A DNA stretch of 64,000 nucleotides from Lachnospiraceae bacterium (lineage in GTDB: Bacteria; Bacillota; Clostridia; Lachnospirales; Lachnospiraceae). Numbering within the stretch: the first letter of the stretch is position 1; each line of letters starts with the position of its first letter. Below are positions 18,252 to 27,438 of this stretch, piece by piece. The stretch is from positions 103,652-167,651 of the forward strand of contig JAETQI010000003.1 of the NCBI GenBank assembly GCA_021770755.1. The letters run 5' to 3'. The position numbers were made by a program, and so were the translations under genes. Below the pieces are notes generated by a model, which saw only the letters and a list, made by a program, of their open reading frames with translations, made no database searches and was not told the origin of the DNA.

Positions 18252-19289
18252 GTGTTTGAGCCGACGATCAAAGACATAGCAAAAATATGTGGTGTGGGTG
18301 TCAGCACTGTATCGAGGGCGATCAATGATCACCCGGATATCAATTCGGAGACAAAAGAGAAGATCATGAGCGCGATCCGGGAGTACGGATACGTTCCAAA
18401 CGACAGCGCGAGAAATCTAAAGCGGGTCGATGCCAAGGCGATCGCAGTGCTGGTGAAAGGGATCGCGAACCCGTTCTTTACCGGTATGATCACGGTGATC
18501 GAACAGGAGTGCAAGAAAAGACATTACTCGATGGAGCTGTCCCATATCGAGGCGGATGAGGACGAGGTGGATGTGGCGCAGAAGGTGGTCAAGGAGAAGC
18601 GTCTGCGCGGGATCATATTTCTGGGAGGTCTGTTCTCCCACTCGGAGGAAAAATTAAAGAAGCTCACTGTGCCGTTTGTGTTCAGCACGGCGGGCTCTAT
18701 CCCCGAAAATATCAGCAGGAAGCTGTATTCAAGCATTAGTGTGGACGACCGCAGGGAAAGCGCGAGAATGGTGGAATACCTGATCCGGTCAGGGCACACG
18801 CGGATCGCGATCCTTGTGGCGGAGGCGCAGGAAGAGAGCGTTGGCAGGCTGCGCCTGGACGGGTACTGCGACGCGCTGAAAGCGCATGGCATCGCAGTGG
18901 ATCCAAAGCTGATCTGCCAGACGAGAGACGACCGGGGGCACTTTTCCATGGAGAATGGATACCTGTCGACCCAAAAACTGCTGGGGCGCGGGGAAGCGTT
19001 CACGGCGCTGTACGCGGTGTCGGATACACTTGCCATCGGGGCCATGAGGGCGCTGTATGAGACGGGGCTGCGCGTGCCGCAGGACGTCTCCCTGGCGGGT
19101 TATGACGGGATCGATATGACAGACTATATCGTGCCGAGTCTGACGACGATACGCCAGCCGGTGGAGGAGATGGCGAAGGATACGACCAGACTGCTCTTTG
19201 ACATCATCGCTAAAAGGACAAAACACCAGCATATTACATATGAAGCAAAGCTCCTGGTAAGGGAGTCTACGATCAAAATCCCTGAGTGA
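18252..19289 (+). CDS. LacI-family transcriptional regulator, probably of malQ
   Basis: 345 residues. An N-terminal helix-turn-helix with hinge (TIKDIAKICGVGVSTVSRAI) is followed by a periplasmic-binding-protein-like sensor domain (KAIAVLVKGIANPFFTGMI; VSLAGYDGIDMTDYIVPSLT). The start is a GTG four bases after the malQ stop, with GAGGTGAT upstream, so it is translationally coupled to malQ. This suggests control of maltodextrin genes (MalR-like) and autoregulation through the operator in front of malQ. The effector is unknown, but a maltose-type sugar is the natural guess. Confidence 0.9.
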   Translation: MFEPTIKDIAKICGVGVSTVSRAINDHPDINSETKEKIMSAIREYGYVPNDSARNLKRVDAKAIAVLVKGIANPFFTGMITVIEQECKKRHYSMELSHIEADEDEVDVAQKVVKEKRLRGIIFLGGLFSHSEEKLKKLTVPFVFSTAGSIPENISRKLYSSISVDDRRESARMVEYLIRSGHTRIAILVAEAQEESVGRLRLDGYCDALKAHGIAVDPKLICQTRDDRGHFSMENGYLSTQKLLGRGEAFTALYAVSDTLAIGAMRALYETGLRVPQDVSLAGYDGIDMTDYIVPSLTTIRQPVEEMAKDTTRLLFDIIAKRTKHQHITYEAKLLVRESTIKIPE

Positions 19290-19307
19290 CTGTCAGGGAT
19301 TTTTTTG
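19275..19307 (+). terminator. Intrinsic terminator of the malQ-lacI operon
   Basis: Arms AAAATCCCTGA (19275-19285) and its complement from 19293, running into seven T's. It overlaps the end of the regulator gene. Confidence 0.85.
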
Positions 19308-19395
19308 TTTTTGCCTTTTAATGGTTTTTTTGTGGTGCAAAATGGTATATAATAAAGGTGGTTAACGAGGGACAAGACAGAAGTGGGGGATTCAT

Positions 19396-21489
19396 ATGGA
19401 TCATGAAGTGTATCACAAAAGAATGAAGCGGGTTTTTGATGCGGGTACACTGTCCAGCATCGGACCGATCCTGGAGGGGATGCCGGGAGGTCTGTTCATA
19501 TACTATGCGGACGGTGACGAGGAGCTGCTGTATCTCAACAGCGCGGTGCTGCGGATCTTTGGCTGTGATACGGAGGAAGAGTTCCGCAAACTTACAGGGT
19601 ACACGTTCAGGGGAATGGTGCACCCGGAGGACATCGACGAGGTGGAGCGAAGCATCCAGACCCAGATCGCAAACAGTGTCTATGATTTTGACTATGTGGA
19701 GTACCGCATCATCCAGAAGGACGGTACGATACGGTGGATCGAGGACTATGGGCATTTTATGCATACGGAGGCATACGGCGACATCTTCTATGTCTTTATC
19801 GACGACAGCACGGAGCGGCTGAAAAACCGCATGAGCGAGCTGGAGAAGATGAACGAGGAGCTGCGCGCGATCTACGCGCGGGAAAGCCAGTACCGCAAGG
19901 CGATCCTGTACGATGCGATCTCCTTTTTTGAGGTGAATCTGACAAAGGACAAGTTTTTGTCCGCCTACATACAGATGCCGGATGGGCAGTTGAAGGATTT
20001 TTTTGAACATGCGGGCATTCCGCGGTTTGAGAAATACTCGGATTATGTCAGATTCTGGATGAGAGACATGAATTCCGAGGAGTCGGAGAAATATGCGCGG
20101 TTTATCGACGCAGAGCGCCTGATCCAGTGCCATGCCAGGGGAGAGCTGGAACAGACCTACGATGGCTGGATGACAGACACGGCAGGCAGGAGACACCTGT
20201 ATCACTATGCCTTCCTGCTTGGCAGGAATGAATATACGGGGGATGTGATCACGATGGCGATCACAAAGGACATGACAGAGCAGGTTCAGCGGCAGAACCT
20301 GCTGAAATCTGCGCTGAGCCAGGCACAGACTGCCAGCATAGCGAGAAATACCTTTCTTCAGAATATGTCGCACGATATACGGACGCCGCTCAATGCGATC
20401 ATCGGTTACGTGGAGCTTGCAAAGAAGCACAAGACAGATGAGGCAAAGATCGACAATTACCTGAACCAGATCCGCGACGCCGGCGAACAGCTACTCTCGA
20501 TCGTGAACGAATCGCTGGAAGTCACGCGCATGGAATCCGGCAAGGTGAACCTGGTGGAGAATATGGTCGAGCTGGATGAGCTGCTCGCGGATCTTGAGCG
20601 GATGATACTGCCTCAGATAAAGAAGAAGTCGATCTTCTTTGCGATCGACAGATCCCGTGTTTGCAACAGCGTGATCTACATGGATCTCCTTCGGATGAAG
20701 GAGATGCTGTTCCAGTTGCTGGACAATGCGGTGAAATACACTGGGTCAAACGGCAGGGTGACGCTGACCGTGGTGGAGGAGGATCTGAATCTCAGCCATT
20801 ACGGAAAGTTCCAGTTTATCGTGGAGGACAACGGGCGGGGGATCTCCGAGGAGTTCATGCGCGATCTGTTCCAGCCGTTTAAGCGGGAGAAGAATACGAC
20901 GAAAAGCGGTGTGCTCGGGACAGGGCTGGGACTGAGTGTCGTAAAGAGTCTTGCGGACCTGATGGAAGGCACCGTTGCGGTCGAGAGCAAGGAGGGGCTG
21001 GGCAGCAGGTTTACAGTGGATCTCATGCTGCGGCTGCCGGAAGAGCCGAACAGGCAGGATCAGGCGCGCCGTGTTCTGGATGAGGCGGATCTGAGAGGAA
21101 AGCGGATCCTGCTCGTGGACGACAATGAGATCAACCGTGAGATCGCGCAGGAGCTTTTGAACGGAGAGGGGTATCTTGTCGAGACGGCAGACGACGGAAG
21201 TGTCGCGCTGGAGATGGTCAGAGACTCGAAACCGCGGTATTTTGACCTGATCCTGATGGATATCCAGATGCCCGTGATGGATGGGCACGAGGCGACTAGG
21301 GCGATCCGCGCGCTGGAGAACAGGGAGCTGGCAGGCATACCGATCGTCGCGCTGTCTGCGAACGCGTTTGCGGAGGATTACAAGCGATCGATCGAGGCGG
21401 GAATGGATGCGCACATTCCAAAGCCGATCAGGATCGGGGAACTGCAGGATACGATACGGAATGTGCTGGAGCGTCTGCATCGGGAATAG
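19396..21489 (+). CDS. Hybrid sensor histidine kinase/response regulator
   Basis: 697 residues, apparently cytoplasmic, with no membrane helix. An N-terminal PAS domain (about 25-145) is followed by a short coiled coil, a second PAS-like region (about 165-305), the dimerisation box with phospho-accepting His326 (MSHDIRTPLNAIIGY), an ATPase domain (LLDNAVKYT, VEDNGRGIS, GTGLGLSVVKSL) and a C-terminal receiver with Asp622 (LILMDIQMPVMDG) and Lys in IPKPI. No histidine phosphotransfer domain or partner regulator is adjacent, so the output is unknown. A TATAAT lies at 19348-19353. The gene stands 10 bases before the GT2 gene and may share its transcript. Confidence 0.92.
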   Translation: MDHEVYHKRMKRVFDAGTLSSIGPILEGMPGGLFIYYADGDEELLYLNSAVLRIFGCDTEEEFRKLTGYTFRGMVHPEDIDEVERSIQTQIANSVYDFDYVEYRIIQKDGTIRWIEDYGHFMHTEAYGDIFYVFIDDSTERLKNRMSELEKMNEELRAIYARESQYRKAILYDAISFFEVNLTKDKFLSAYIQMPDGQLKDFFEHAGIPRFEKYSDYVRFWMRDMNSEESEKYARFIDAERLIQCHARGELEQTYDGWMTDTAGRRHLYHYAFLLGRNEYTGDVITMAITKDMTEQVQRQNLLKSALSQAQTASIARNTFLQNMSHDIRTPLNAIIGYVELAKKHKTDEAKIDNYLNQIRDAGEQLLSIVNESLEVTRMESGKVNLVENMVELDELLADLERMILPQIKKKSIFFAIDRSRVCNSVIYMDLLRMKEMLFQLLDNAVKYTGSNGRVTLTVVEEDLNLSHYGKFQFIVEDNGRGISEEFMRDLFQPFKREKNTTKSGVLGTGLGLSVVKSLADLMEGTVAVESKEGLGSRFTVDLMLRLPEEPNRQDQARRVLDEADLRGKRILLVDDNEINREIAQELLNGEGYLVETADDGSVALEMVRDSKPRYFDLILMDIQMPVMDGHEATRAIRALENRELAGIPIVALSANAFAEDYKRSIEAGMDAHIPKPIRIGELQDTIRNVLERLHRE

Positions 21490-21499
21490 GAGCGAGTTT

Positions 21500-22510
21500 A
21501 TGGATTTGAGTGTGATCATACCTGCACGCGGCGGGCAGCGCTATCTTGCGGGGTGCCTTAGAAGCGTCACCAGATGTCCGGGGGACAAGATCGGGATGGA
21601 GTGCATCGTGGTGTGCGATGACGGCACAGATGAGACGGCTGCCATTACAGGCAGATATATGGAGCGGGATAACCGTATAAAACTGGTCATAACAGAGGAG
21701 CGTGCGGGAGCTGGCGCATATAATACCGGGATCGAGAGCGCGGCGGGAAACTATATCATGTTTCTCGAAACATCGGACCGACTGTGCGAGGATGCCTGGG
21801 AGCAGATCGAGGCGGCAGTCGGCGAAGAGTATGCCGACTTTGTGGCTTTCAGCCAGATCACATCGCGCAGGAACGGAAAGCTGAAAGCGCAGATGCTCCC
21901 GCTGTCGGATGTGATATCGACAGACGACAGGGAGGCGAGACGGCTCCTGTACACGGATTCGGTGCTGGGCTCCTGTGCCGGAAAGCTTTTTAAGAGCAGG
22001 ATCATCAGGGATAACAATCTCTTTTTCCAGACGGATCATCCGCTATATGCAGAGACCGTGTTTGTGACAGAGTATTTTGAACACAGCGAGAGCTGTCTGC
22101 TGACAAAGGCGATGATCCTGTACCGCCCGCCAGAGGACGGGAGCGCTGTGGGAGCGCACGGCGTGGAGGAGCGTCTTGACATGCTGCGGGGGCTGTATGA
22201 TCTTCATGCAGGTGCGGTCGGACGCTGTAATGACAGCGCGCTGATGCACGGCATGCAGGTACATTATCTGCAGGTGCTGACAGATCTGTTCTGCGGGTAT
22301 GCGGCGGCGTACGGCGACAGCAAAAGTGCCCTGGAGACAATTTATGCTAAGGCCCTGGAAGATCGTTTCCTGAAAAGCCTGCTCGGTGAGGTGGACGAGC
22401 ATTGGATCCGCTCTAAAATGACAAGGTATGAATACCGCCTGCTCAGAAAAGGGGACGCGGCAAAAATGAGGAAACATTTCTGCATCAGGGCAAAGCTGCG
22501 ATTATCATAG
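21500..22510 (+). CDS. Family 2 glycosyltransferase-like protein
   Basis: 336 residues beginning MDLSVIIPARGG, the classical GT-A opening, followed by the IVVCDDGTDET nucleotide-binding strand and AGAYNTGIESAAGNYIMFL. At the position of the usual DxD metal-binding motif it reads FLETSDRL, so the first Asp is Glu. It may be active with altered metal binding or be degenerate. The C-terminal half (about 200-336) is helical and has no recognised domain. Start at 21500 with AGGAGC upstream, ten bases after the kinase gene. Acceptor and donor are unknown. Confidence 0.8.
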   Translation: MDLSVIIPARGGQRYLAGCLRSVTRCPGDKIGMECIVVCDDGTDETAAITGRYMERDNRIKLVITEERAGAGAYNTGIESAAGNYIMFLETSDRLCEDAWEQIEAAVGEEYADFVAFSQITSRRNGKLKAQMLPLSDVISTDDREARRLLYTDSVLGSCAGKLFKSRIIRDNNLFFQTDHPLYAETVFVTEYFEHSESCLLTKAMILYRPPEDGSAVGAHGVEERLDMLRGLYDLHAGAVGRCNDSALMHGMQVHYLQVLTDLFCGYAAAYGDSKSALETIYAKALEDRFLKSLLGEVDEHWIRSKMTRYEYRLLRKGDAAKMRKHFCIRAKLRLS

Positions 22511-22549
22511 GGCATGGAAGCATGGAAGGGAGAGCTGTAAGAGATTATC

Positions 22550-23848
22550 ATGGTTGCAAGACAGAAACTAATACAGGCAGCAAGAGCGGGGATTGCTGTG
22601 GCCGGAATGGTTTTTATGATGTGTAGCTGCGGGAAGAACGCGGATGACACAGAGCGTGAGAAGCGCACGGATCAAACCGAAAGTACGGCAAGTACAGAAA
22701 ATACAGAAAGCAAAGATAGTACTGATAGTACGGAAACTATAGAAAGTGCGGAGAATACGGACAGTACCGGAAGCACAGAAAATACAGAAAATACAGATAA
22801 AACAGAAAAGGCGGGCAGCACCCGGAACACGCAAAAGGCAGAAAGCACAAAGATCACGAAGAACGCGAAGAATGCGAACCTCCTTGCCGGGATGGAGCTG
22901 GTGGAGCAGTATGATTTTCAGGGTGCAGTCGAGCGCTTTGAGGCGGCGCTCTTAAATGACGAGGATAAGGAGCTTACCTACAGGGGGCAGGGGATTGCCT
23001 ATATGGGGCTCGGAAAATATGCGGAGGCGGAGACGGCATTTCTAAGCTCGATCGAGAATGCGCAGGGCAGGGCGACCGCGCTGGTGTACGATACCAACTA
23101 TTATCTGGCGTCCGCTTACATGAAACAGGGAAAGTATGCCGATGCGGAGCAGGTCTACTCGGCGATCATCGGGCTGAAAAAGAAGGAGAAGGATGCCTAT
23201 TACCTGCGCGCGTGCGCGATCCTGCGGCAGAACCGCTACGACGAGGCGGTGAAGGATTTCGAGAAGGCGTTTGAGCTGGATCCCGACGATATCGAGCTGG
23301 TGACGGACGCCTATGTGGAGATGGAGGCTGCAGGTTACGGCGAGCAGGGCAGGACGTATTTGAGGGATTTTATGACAAAGAAGGAGAAGAGTCTCGACGA
23401 CGGGGAGAAGGGTGTCCTCTACTATTACCTGGAAGATTATGAGAATGCCCGCAAACATCTGGATTCGTTTGTGAATGAAGACGATGTGAAGCTCACGCAG
23501 ATCCTGGGACAGACGTACGAGAAGCTCGGCGACATGAATTATGCAGGGGTGGTGTACCAGACGTATCTGGCCTCCCATGAGCCGGATGCGGCGATCTACA
23601 ACAGCCTTGGGATCTGTCTGATGAACCAGCAGAAGTACGACGAGGCGCTGGCGGCGTTTGAGAGCGGGATCGCGATCGGCGCCTCGGACTATCTGCAGGA
23701 ATTGAAGTTTAACCGGATCGTCGCCAACGAGTACACAGGCAATTTTGCACAGGCAAAAACGATGATGGAGGAGTATCTCCAGCTCTACCCGGACGACGCG
23801 CGGGCAAAGAAGGAATATGAGTTTCTAAAGACCTGTCACATAAATTGA
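22550..23848 (+). CDS. TPR-repeat lipoprotein with Thr/Ser/Glu-rich linker
   Basis: 432 residues. The N-terminus is a lipoprotein-type signal (hydrophobic AARAGIAVAGMVFMM, lipid cysteine at 25 or 27). A linker of about 60 residues at 40-100 is built of short T-E-N, T-E-S and S-T-D units encoded by roughly nine-base DNA repeats. Tetratricopeptide repeats then fill residues 110-430 (for example LTYRGQGIAYMGLGKYAEAE and NSLGICLMNQQKYDEALAAF). It is probably an extracytoplasmic scaffold anchored to the membrane, the linker holding the TPR domain away from the surface. Glycosylation of the linker is possible but speculative. It follows the GT2 gene by 39 bases. Confidence 0.88.
   Translation: MVARQKLIQAARAGIAVAGMVFMMCSCGKNADDTEREKRTDQTESTASTENTESKDSTDSTETIESAENTDSTGSTENTENTDKTEKAGSTRNTQKAESTKITKNAKNANLLAGMELVEQYDFQGAVERFEAALLNDEDKELTYRGQGIAYMGLGKYAEAETAFLSSIENAQGRATALVYDTNYYLASAYMKQGKYADAEQVYSAIIGLKKKEKDAYYLRACAILRQNRYDEAVKDFEKAFELDPDDIELVTDAYVEMEAAGYGEQGRTYLRDFMTKKEKSLDDGEKGVLYYYLEDYENARKHLDSFVNEDDVKLTQILGQTYEKLGDMNYAGVVYQTYLASHEPDAAIYNSLGICLMNQQKYDEALAAFESGIAIGASDYLQELKFNRIVANEYTGNFAQAKTMMEEYLQLYPDDARAKKEYEFLKTCHIN
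22680..22830. repeat. Low-complexity, codon-phased short repeats inside the lipoprotein gene
   Basis: Degenerate units of about nine bases of the type GAAAATACA / GAAAGTACG recur in phase with the reading frame and encode the T-E-N/S linker. Such tracts can change length by slippage without a frameshift when the unit is nine bases. Confidence 0.75.
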
Positions 23849-23864
23849 CACAAAAGTCATAAAA

Positions 23865-23880
23865 ACACTAGATATTGTAT
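23865..23880. promoter_or_regulatory. NrdR-like box 1 upstream of nrdD
   Basis: ACACTAGATATTGTAT matches 14 of 16 positions of the NrdR box ACACWATATATWGTGT. NrdR represses ribonucleotide reductase genes when dATP is plentiful. Confidence 0.7.
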
Positions 23881-23894
23881 TTACCGGCATGCGA

Positions 23895-23910
23895 ACACAT
23901 GATATTTAGT
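23895..23910. promoter_or_regulatory. NrdR-like box 2 upstream of nrdD
   Basis: ACACATGATATTTAGT matches 12 of 16 positions of the NrdR box. It starts 30 bases after box 1, about three helical turns, which is the usual paired-box spacing. It ends just before the -35 element. Confidence 0.6.
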
Positions 23911-23919
23911 AGTGTTCGA

Positions 23920-23948
23920 TTGACTTCGATTTTGCTATCTGTTAAGAT
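23920..23948 (+). promoter_or_regulatory. Promoter of nrdD
   Basis: TTGACT (23920-23925), 17-base spacer, TAAGAT (23943-23948), 36 bases upstream of the start codon and directly downstream of the NrdR-like boxes. Confidence 0.7.
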
Positions 23949-23983
23949 TAACTAAAAAAGAATCAAGCGAAGGAGTATGTGAA

Positions 23984-26362
23984 ATGTTTTCAGTTATCAA
24001 GAGGGATGGCAGTGAAGCCGGTTTTTGCCTGGACAAGATCAAAGAGGCGCTCGTCAAGGCATTTAACGCGACACAGATGCAGTTTAACCAGGATATCATC
24101 GACCTGCTCGCGCTGCGGGTGACAGCGGACATACAGGGAAAGATAAAGGACGGCAGGGTCCATGTAGAGGATATCCAGGACAGCGCGGAGAAGGTACTCG
24201 AACAGGCAGGCTACACGGAGACGGCAAAGGCGTTTATCCTCTACAGAAAGCAGCGGGAGAAGATGCGCAATATGAGATCCACGATCCTCGACTACAAGGA
24301 GGTTGTGGACAGCTATGTCAAGATAGAGGACTGGCGTGTGAAGGAGAACTCGACGGTCACGTACTCTGTCGGCGGACTGATCCTGTCCAACTCCGGGGCA
24401 GTCACGGCAAACTACTGGCTTTCGGAGATCTATGACGAGGAGATCGCAAGCGCGCACCGGAACGCGGATATCCATATCCATGATCTGTCCATGCTCACGG
24501 GCTACTGCGCCGGGTGGTCGCTGAAACAACTGATCAGGGAGGGGCTTGGCGGCATCACAGGCAAGATCACATCGGCGCCGGCAAAGCATCTGTCCGTGCT
24601 TTGCAACCAGATGGTGAATTTCCTGGGCATCATGCAGAACGAATGGGCGGGCGCGCAGGCATTTTCGTCCTTTGACACGTATCTTGCGCCTTTTGTGAGG
24701 GCGGACAATCTTTCCTACCCGGAGGTGAAGAAGTGCATCGAGGCGTTTATCTACGGTGTCAATACGCCCAGCCGCTGGGGAACGCAGGCGCCGTTCAGCA
24801 ATATCACGCTGGACTGGACGGTTCCGAACGATCTGGCGAATCTGCCGGCGATCGTTGGCGGGAAGGATATGGACTTTACCTACGGCGACTGCAGGGCGGA
24901 GATGGACATGATCAACAAGGCGTTCATCGAGACGATGATCGAGGGTGACGCCAACGGCAGAGGATTCCAGTATCCGATCCCGACATATTCCATAACACGT
25001 GATTTTGACTGGTCGGACACGGAAAACAACCGACTGTTATTTGAAATGACGGCGAAGTATGGAACGCCTTATTTTTCTAATTATATCAATTCCGACATGG
25101 AGCCTTCCGATGTCCGCAGCATGTGCTGCAGGCTGCGTCTGGACCTGCGGGAGCTGCGCAAAAAAACAGGTGGTTTCTTTGGGTCGGGGGAGAGCACGGG
25201 AAGCGTGGGCGTCGTCACGATCAATCTGCCGCGCATCGCGTACCTTGCGTCGGACGAGCGCGATTTCTACAGGCGGCTCGACCGTCTGATGGATCTTAGC
25301 GCCCGCTCGCTCAACATCAAGCGCAATGTGATCTCAAGACTGCTGGAGGAAGGGCTGTATCCCTACACAAAACGCTATCTTGGCAGGTTTGACAATCATT
25401 TCTCGACGATCGGCCTGATCGGCATGAACGAGGCGGGGCTCAATGCGAAGTGGCTCAGGGCTGACCTCACCCACAAAAGGACACAGCGGTTTGCAAAGGA
25501 TGTCCTGAACCATATGCGGGAGCGGCTGTCCGATTATCAGGAGCAGTACGGCGACCTGTACAATCTCGAGGCGACGCCGGCGGAGAGCACGACTTACCGG
25601 CTCGCAAAGCACGACCGGGAGAAGTGGAGCGATATCATCACTGCGGGGCACGAGGGGGACCAGCCTTACTACACCAACTCGTCCCATCTGCCGGTCGATT
25701 ACACGACGGATATTTTTGACGCGCTCGATATCCAGGACGAGCTGCAGACGCTCTACACATCGGGAACGGTGTTCCACGCCTTTCTCGGGGAGAAGCTGCC
25801 TGACTGGAAGGCAGCGGCAGATCTGGTGCGCACGATCGCGGAAAATTACCGGCTGCCGTACTATACCATGTCGCCGACGTACTCCATCTGCAGCGAGCAC
25901 GGCTATCTGACAGGCGAGCAGAAGGTGTGCCCGAAGTGCGGCAAGGCCACGGAGGTGTACAGCCGCATCACAGGCTACTACAGACCGGTACAGAACTGGA
26001 ACGACGGGAAGCTGCAGGAGTATCAGAACCGCACGGAGTACAGGATGGGGAGCAGGATCGGTACGATCAGCAGGATCGGCGGCATCAAACAGACAGAGCA
26101 GGAGCCGGCTGCGGCAGGAAAGAGCAGCACTTATCTGTTCACCACAAAGACATGCCCGAACTGCAGTCTGGCAAAGAAATATCTGCAGAATGTGGACTAC
26201 ACGATCGTCGATGCGGAGGAAAATATGGAGCTTGCAGTCAAATACGGAGTGCGGCAGGCGCCGACTCTTGTAATTGTAGCTGGACAATCACAGCAGAAAT
26301 ATGTTAATGTATCTAATATAAGGAAGTACGCGGAACTGCTGCGGCAGAATAAAGTGGTGTAG
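23984..26362 (+). CDS. nrdD: Anaerobic ribonucleoside-triphosphate reductase with C-terminal glutaredoxin-like domain
   Basis: Glycyl-radical enzyme that makes deoxynucleotides without oxygen. 792 residues. An N-terminal ATP-cone (about 3-92) senses ATP/dATP; the ten-stranded barrel carries the active-site region (SMCCRLRLDLRE); the zinc site is formed by CSEHG and CPKCGK; and the glycyl radical is Gly664 in SRITGYYRP. After the normal end near residue 690 the chain continues with a linker and a thioredoxin/glutaredoxin-like domain with CPNC at 724-727 and cis-Pro motif RQAPTLVIV. This tail may supply reducing power internally. The activating enzyme gene nrdG is not adjacent. The ATG follows AAGGAG. 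Probably repressed by NrdR. Confidence 0.94.
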   Translation: MFSVIKRDGSEAGFCLDKIKEALVKAFNATQMQFNQDIIDLLALRVTADIQGKIKDGRVHVEDIQDSAEKVLEQAGYTETAKAFILYRKQREKMRNMRSTILDYKEVVDSYVKIEDWRVKENSTVTYSVGGLILSNSGAVTANYWLSEIYDEEIASAHRNADIHIHDLSMLTGYCAGWSLKQLIREGLGGITGKITSAPAKHLSVLCNQMVNFLGIMQNEWAGAQAFSSFDTYLAPFVRADNLSYPEVKKCIEAFIYGVNTPSRWGTQAPFSNITLDWTVPNDLANLPAIVGGKDMDFTYGDCRAEMDMINKAFIETMIEGDANGRGFQYPIPTYSITRDFDWSDTENNRLLFEMTAKYGTPYFSNYINSDMEPSDVRSMCCRLRLDLRELRKKTGGFFGSGESTGSVGVVTINLPRIAYLASDERDFYRRLDRLMDLSARSLNIKRNVISRLLEEGLYPYTKRYLGRFDNHFSTIGLIGMNEAGLNAKWLRADLTHKRTQRFAKDVLNHMRERLSDYQEQYGDLYNLEATPAESTTYRLAKHDREKWSDIITAGHEGDQPYYTNSSHLPVDYTTDIFDALDIQDELQTLYTSGTVFHAFLGEKLPDWKAAADLVRTIAENYRLPYYTMSPTYSICSEHGYLTGEQKVCPKCGKATEVYSRITGYYRPVQNWNDGKLQEYQNRTEYRMGSRIGTISRIGGIKQTEQEPAAAGKSSTYLFTTKTCPNCSLAKKYLQNVDYTIVDAEENMELAVKYGVRQAPTLVIVAGQSQQKYVNVSNIRKYAELLRQNKVV

Positions 26363-26401
26363 TGAATTGATTTCAGTAGCGAAGTAGCGTGGAGGTAGCA
26401 G

Positions 26402-27379
26402 ATGATTGATAAGCTGATACAAAAGATACAGGAAACCGGGGCGCCGGTCGTGGTGGGACTCGACCCGATGTTGAAGTTTGTGCCCGACCATATCAAGAAG
26501 GCCGCTTTCGAGGAGAAGGGAGAGACCCTGGAGGGCGCGGCGGAGGCGGTCTGGCTTTTTAACAAGGCGATCGTTGACAAGACGTACGACCTGATCCCCG
26601 CAGTCAAGCCGCAGATCGCCATGTACGAGCAGTTTGGGATCCCGGGGCTGGTCACATTCCGACGGACGGTCGACTACTGCAGGCAAAAGGGACTTGTGGT
26701 GATCGGCGACGCGAAGCGGGGGGATATCGGTTCGACCTCGGCTGCGTACGCTTCGGCGCACCTTGGCAAAGTGAAGGTTGGCAGCAGTTTATGCCGGGCG
26801 TTCGACGTGGATTTTGTGACGGTAAACCCGTATCTGGGTTCCGATGGCGTCCAGCCGTTCATCGATGTGTGCATGGAGGAGCAGAAAGGGATCTTTGTTC
26901 TCGTCAAGACCTCCAATCCAAGCAGCGGTGAGTTTCAGGACAGGCTGGTGCAGACGGGAACCGCTGCCGGGGCAGCAGGCGGGATCACATTTTCGGACAG
27001 GCCGCTCTATGAAGTGGTCGGTGAGAAGGTTGCCGAGTGGAGTGAGCAGTTTATGGGGAAGAACGGCTACAGCTATGTCGGCGCAGTGGTGGGAGCCACC
27101 TATCCGGAGCAGGGCATGGTGCTCCGCAAGGTGATGCCCAAGTCCTTTATCCTGGTGCCGGGATACGGTGCACAGGGCGCAGCCGGAAAGGATCTGATAC
27201 ACTTTTTTGATGAGAACCGGCTCGGTGCGATCGTCAACTCCTCGAGGGGGATCATCGCAGCATACCAGAACGAGAAATACAGTAAGTACGGCCCTGCAGG
27301 CTTTGCGGATGCCTCCAGACAGGCGGTGATCGACATGATCACGGATATAGACCAGGCGTTTGCAAGTGTTGGAAGGTAA
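26402..27379 (+). CDS. pyrF: Orotidine 5'-phosphate decarboxylase (long bacterial type)
   Basis: Last step of UMP synthesis, removing CO2 from OMP. 325 residues, the longer type 2 form common in clostridia and actinobacteria. The catalytic Asp-Lys-Asp cluster is DAKRGDIGST with Lys105; the N-terminal substrate motif VVGLDPMLKFVP and the C-terminal phosphate-binding VPGYGAQGA and NSSRGI are present. The ATG is preceded by GTGGAGGTA. It lies 39 bases after nrdD and 59 bases before pyrE, which catalyses the preceding step, so the three genes probably form one transcript linking UMP and deoxynucleotide supply. Confidence 0.94.
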   Translation: MIDKLIQKIQETGAPVVVGLDPMLKFVPDHIKKAAFEEKGETLEGAAEAVWLFNKAIVDKTYDLIPAVKPQIAMYEQFGIPGLVTFRRTVDYCRQKGLVVIGDAKRGDIGSTSAAYASAHLGKVKVGSSLCRAFDVDFVTVNPYLGSDGVQPFIDVCMEEQKGIFVLVKTSNPSSGEFQDRLVQTGTAAGAAGGITFSDRPLYEVVGEKVAEWSEQFMGKNGYSYVGAVVGATYPEQGMVLRKVMPKSFILVPGYGAQGAAGKDLIHFFDENRLGAIVNSSRGIIAAYQNEKYSKYGPAGFADASRQAVIDMITDIDQAFASVGR

Positions 27380-27438
27380 GGAACTGGAAAGAAGGTTCCT
27401 AATGGCTACTGATAAAAAATGTGGAGGTAAAGGGGAAG

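Noticed and set aside
22680..22830. Possible CRISPR array
   Set aside because: Repeats are about nine bases, in codon phase and without spacers; they encode a protein linker.
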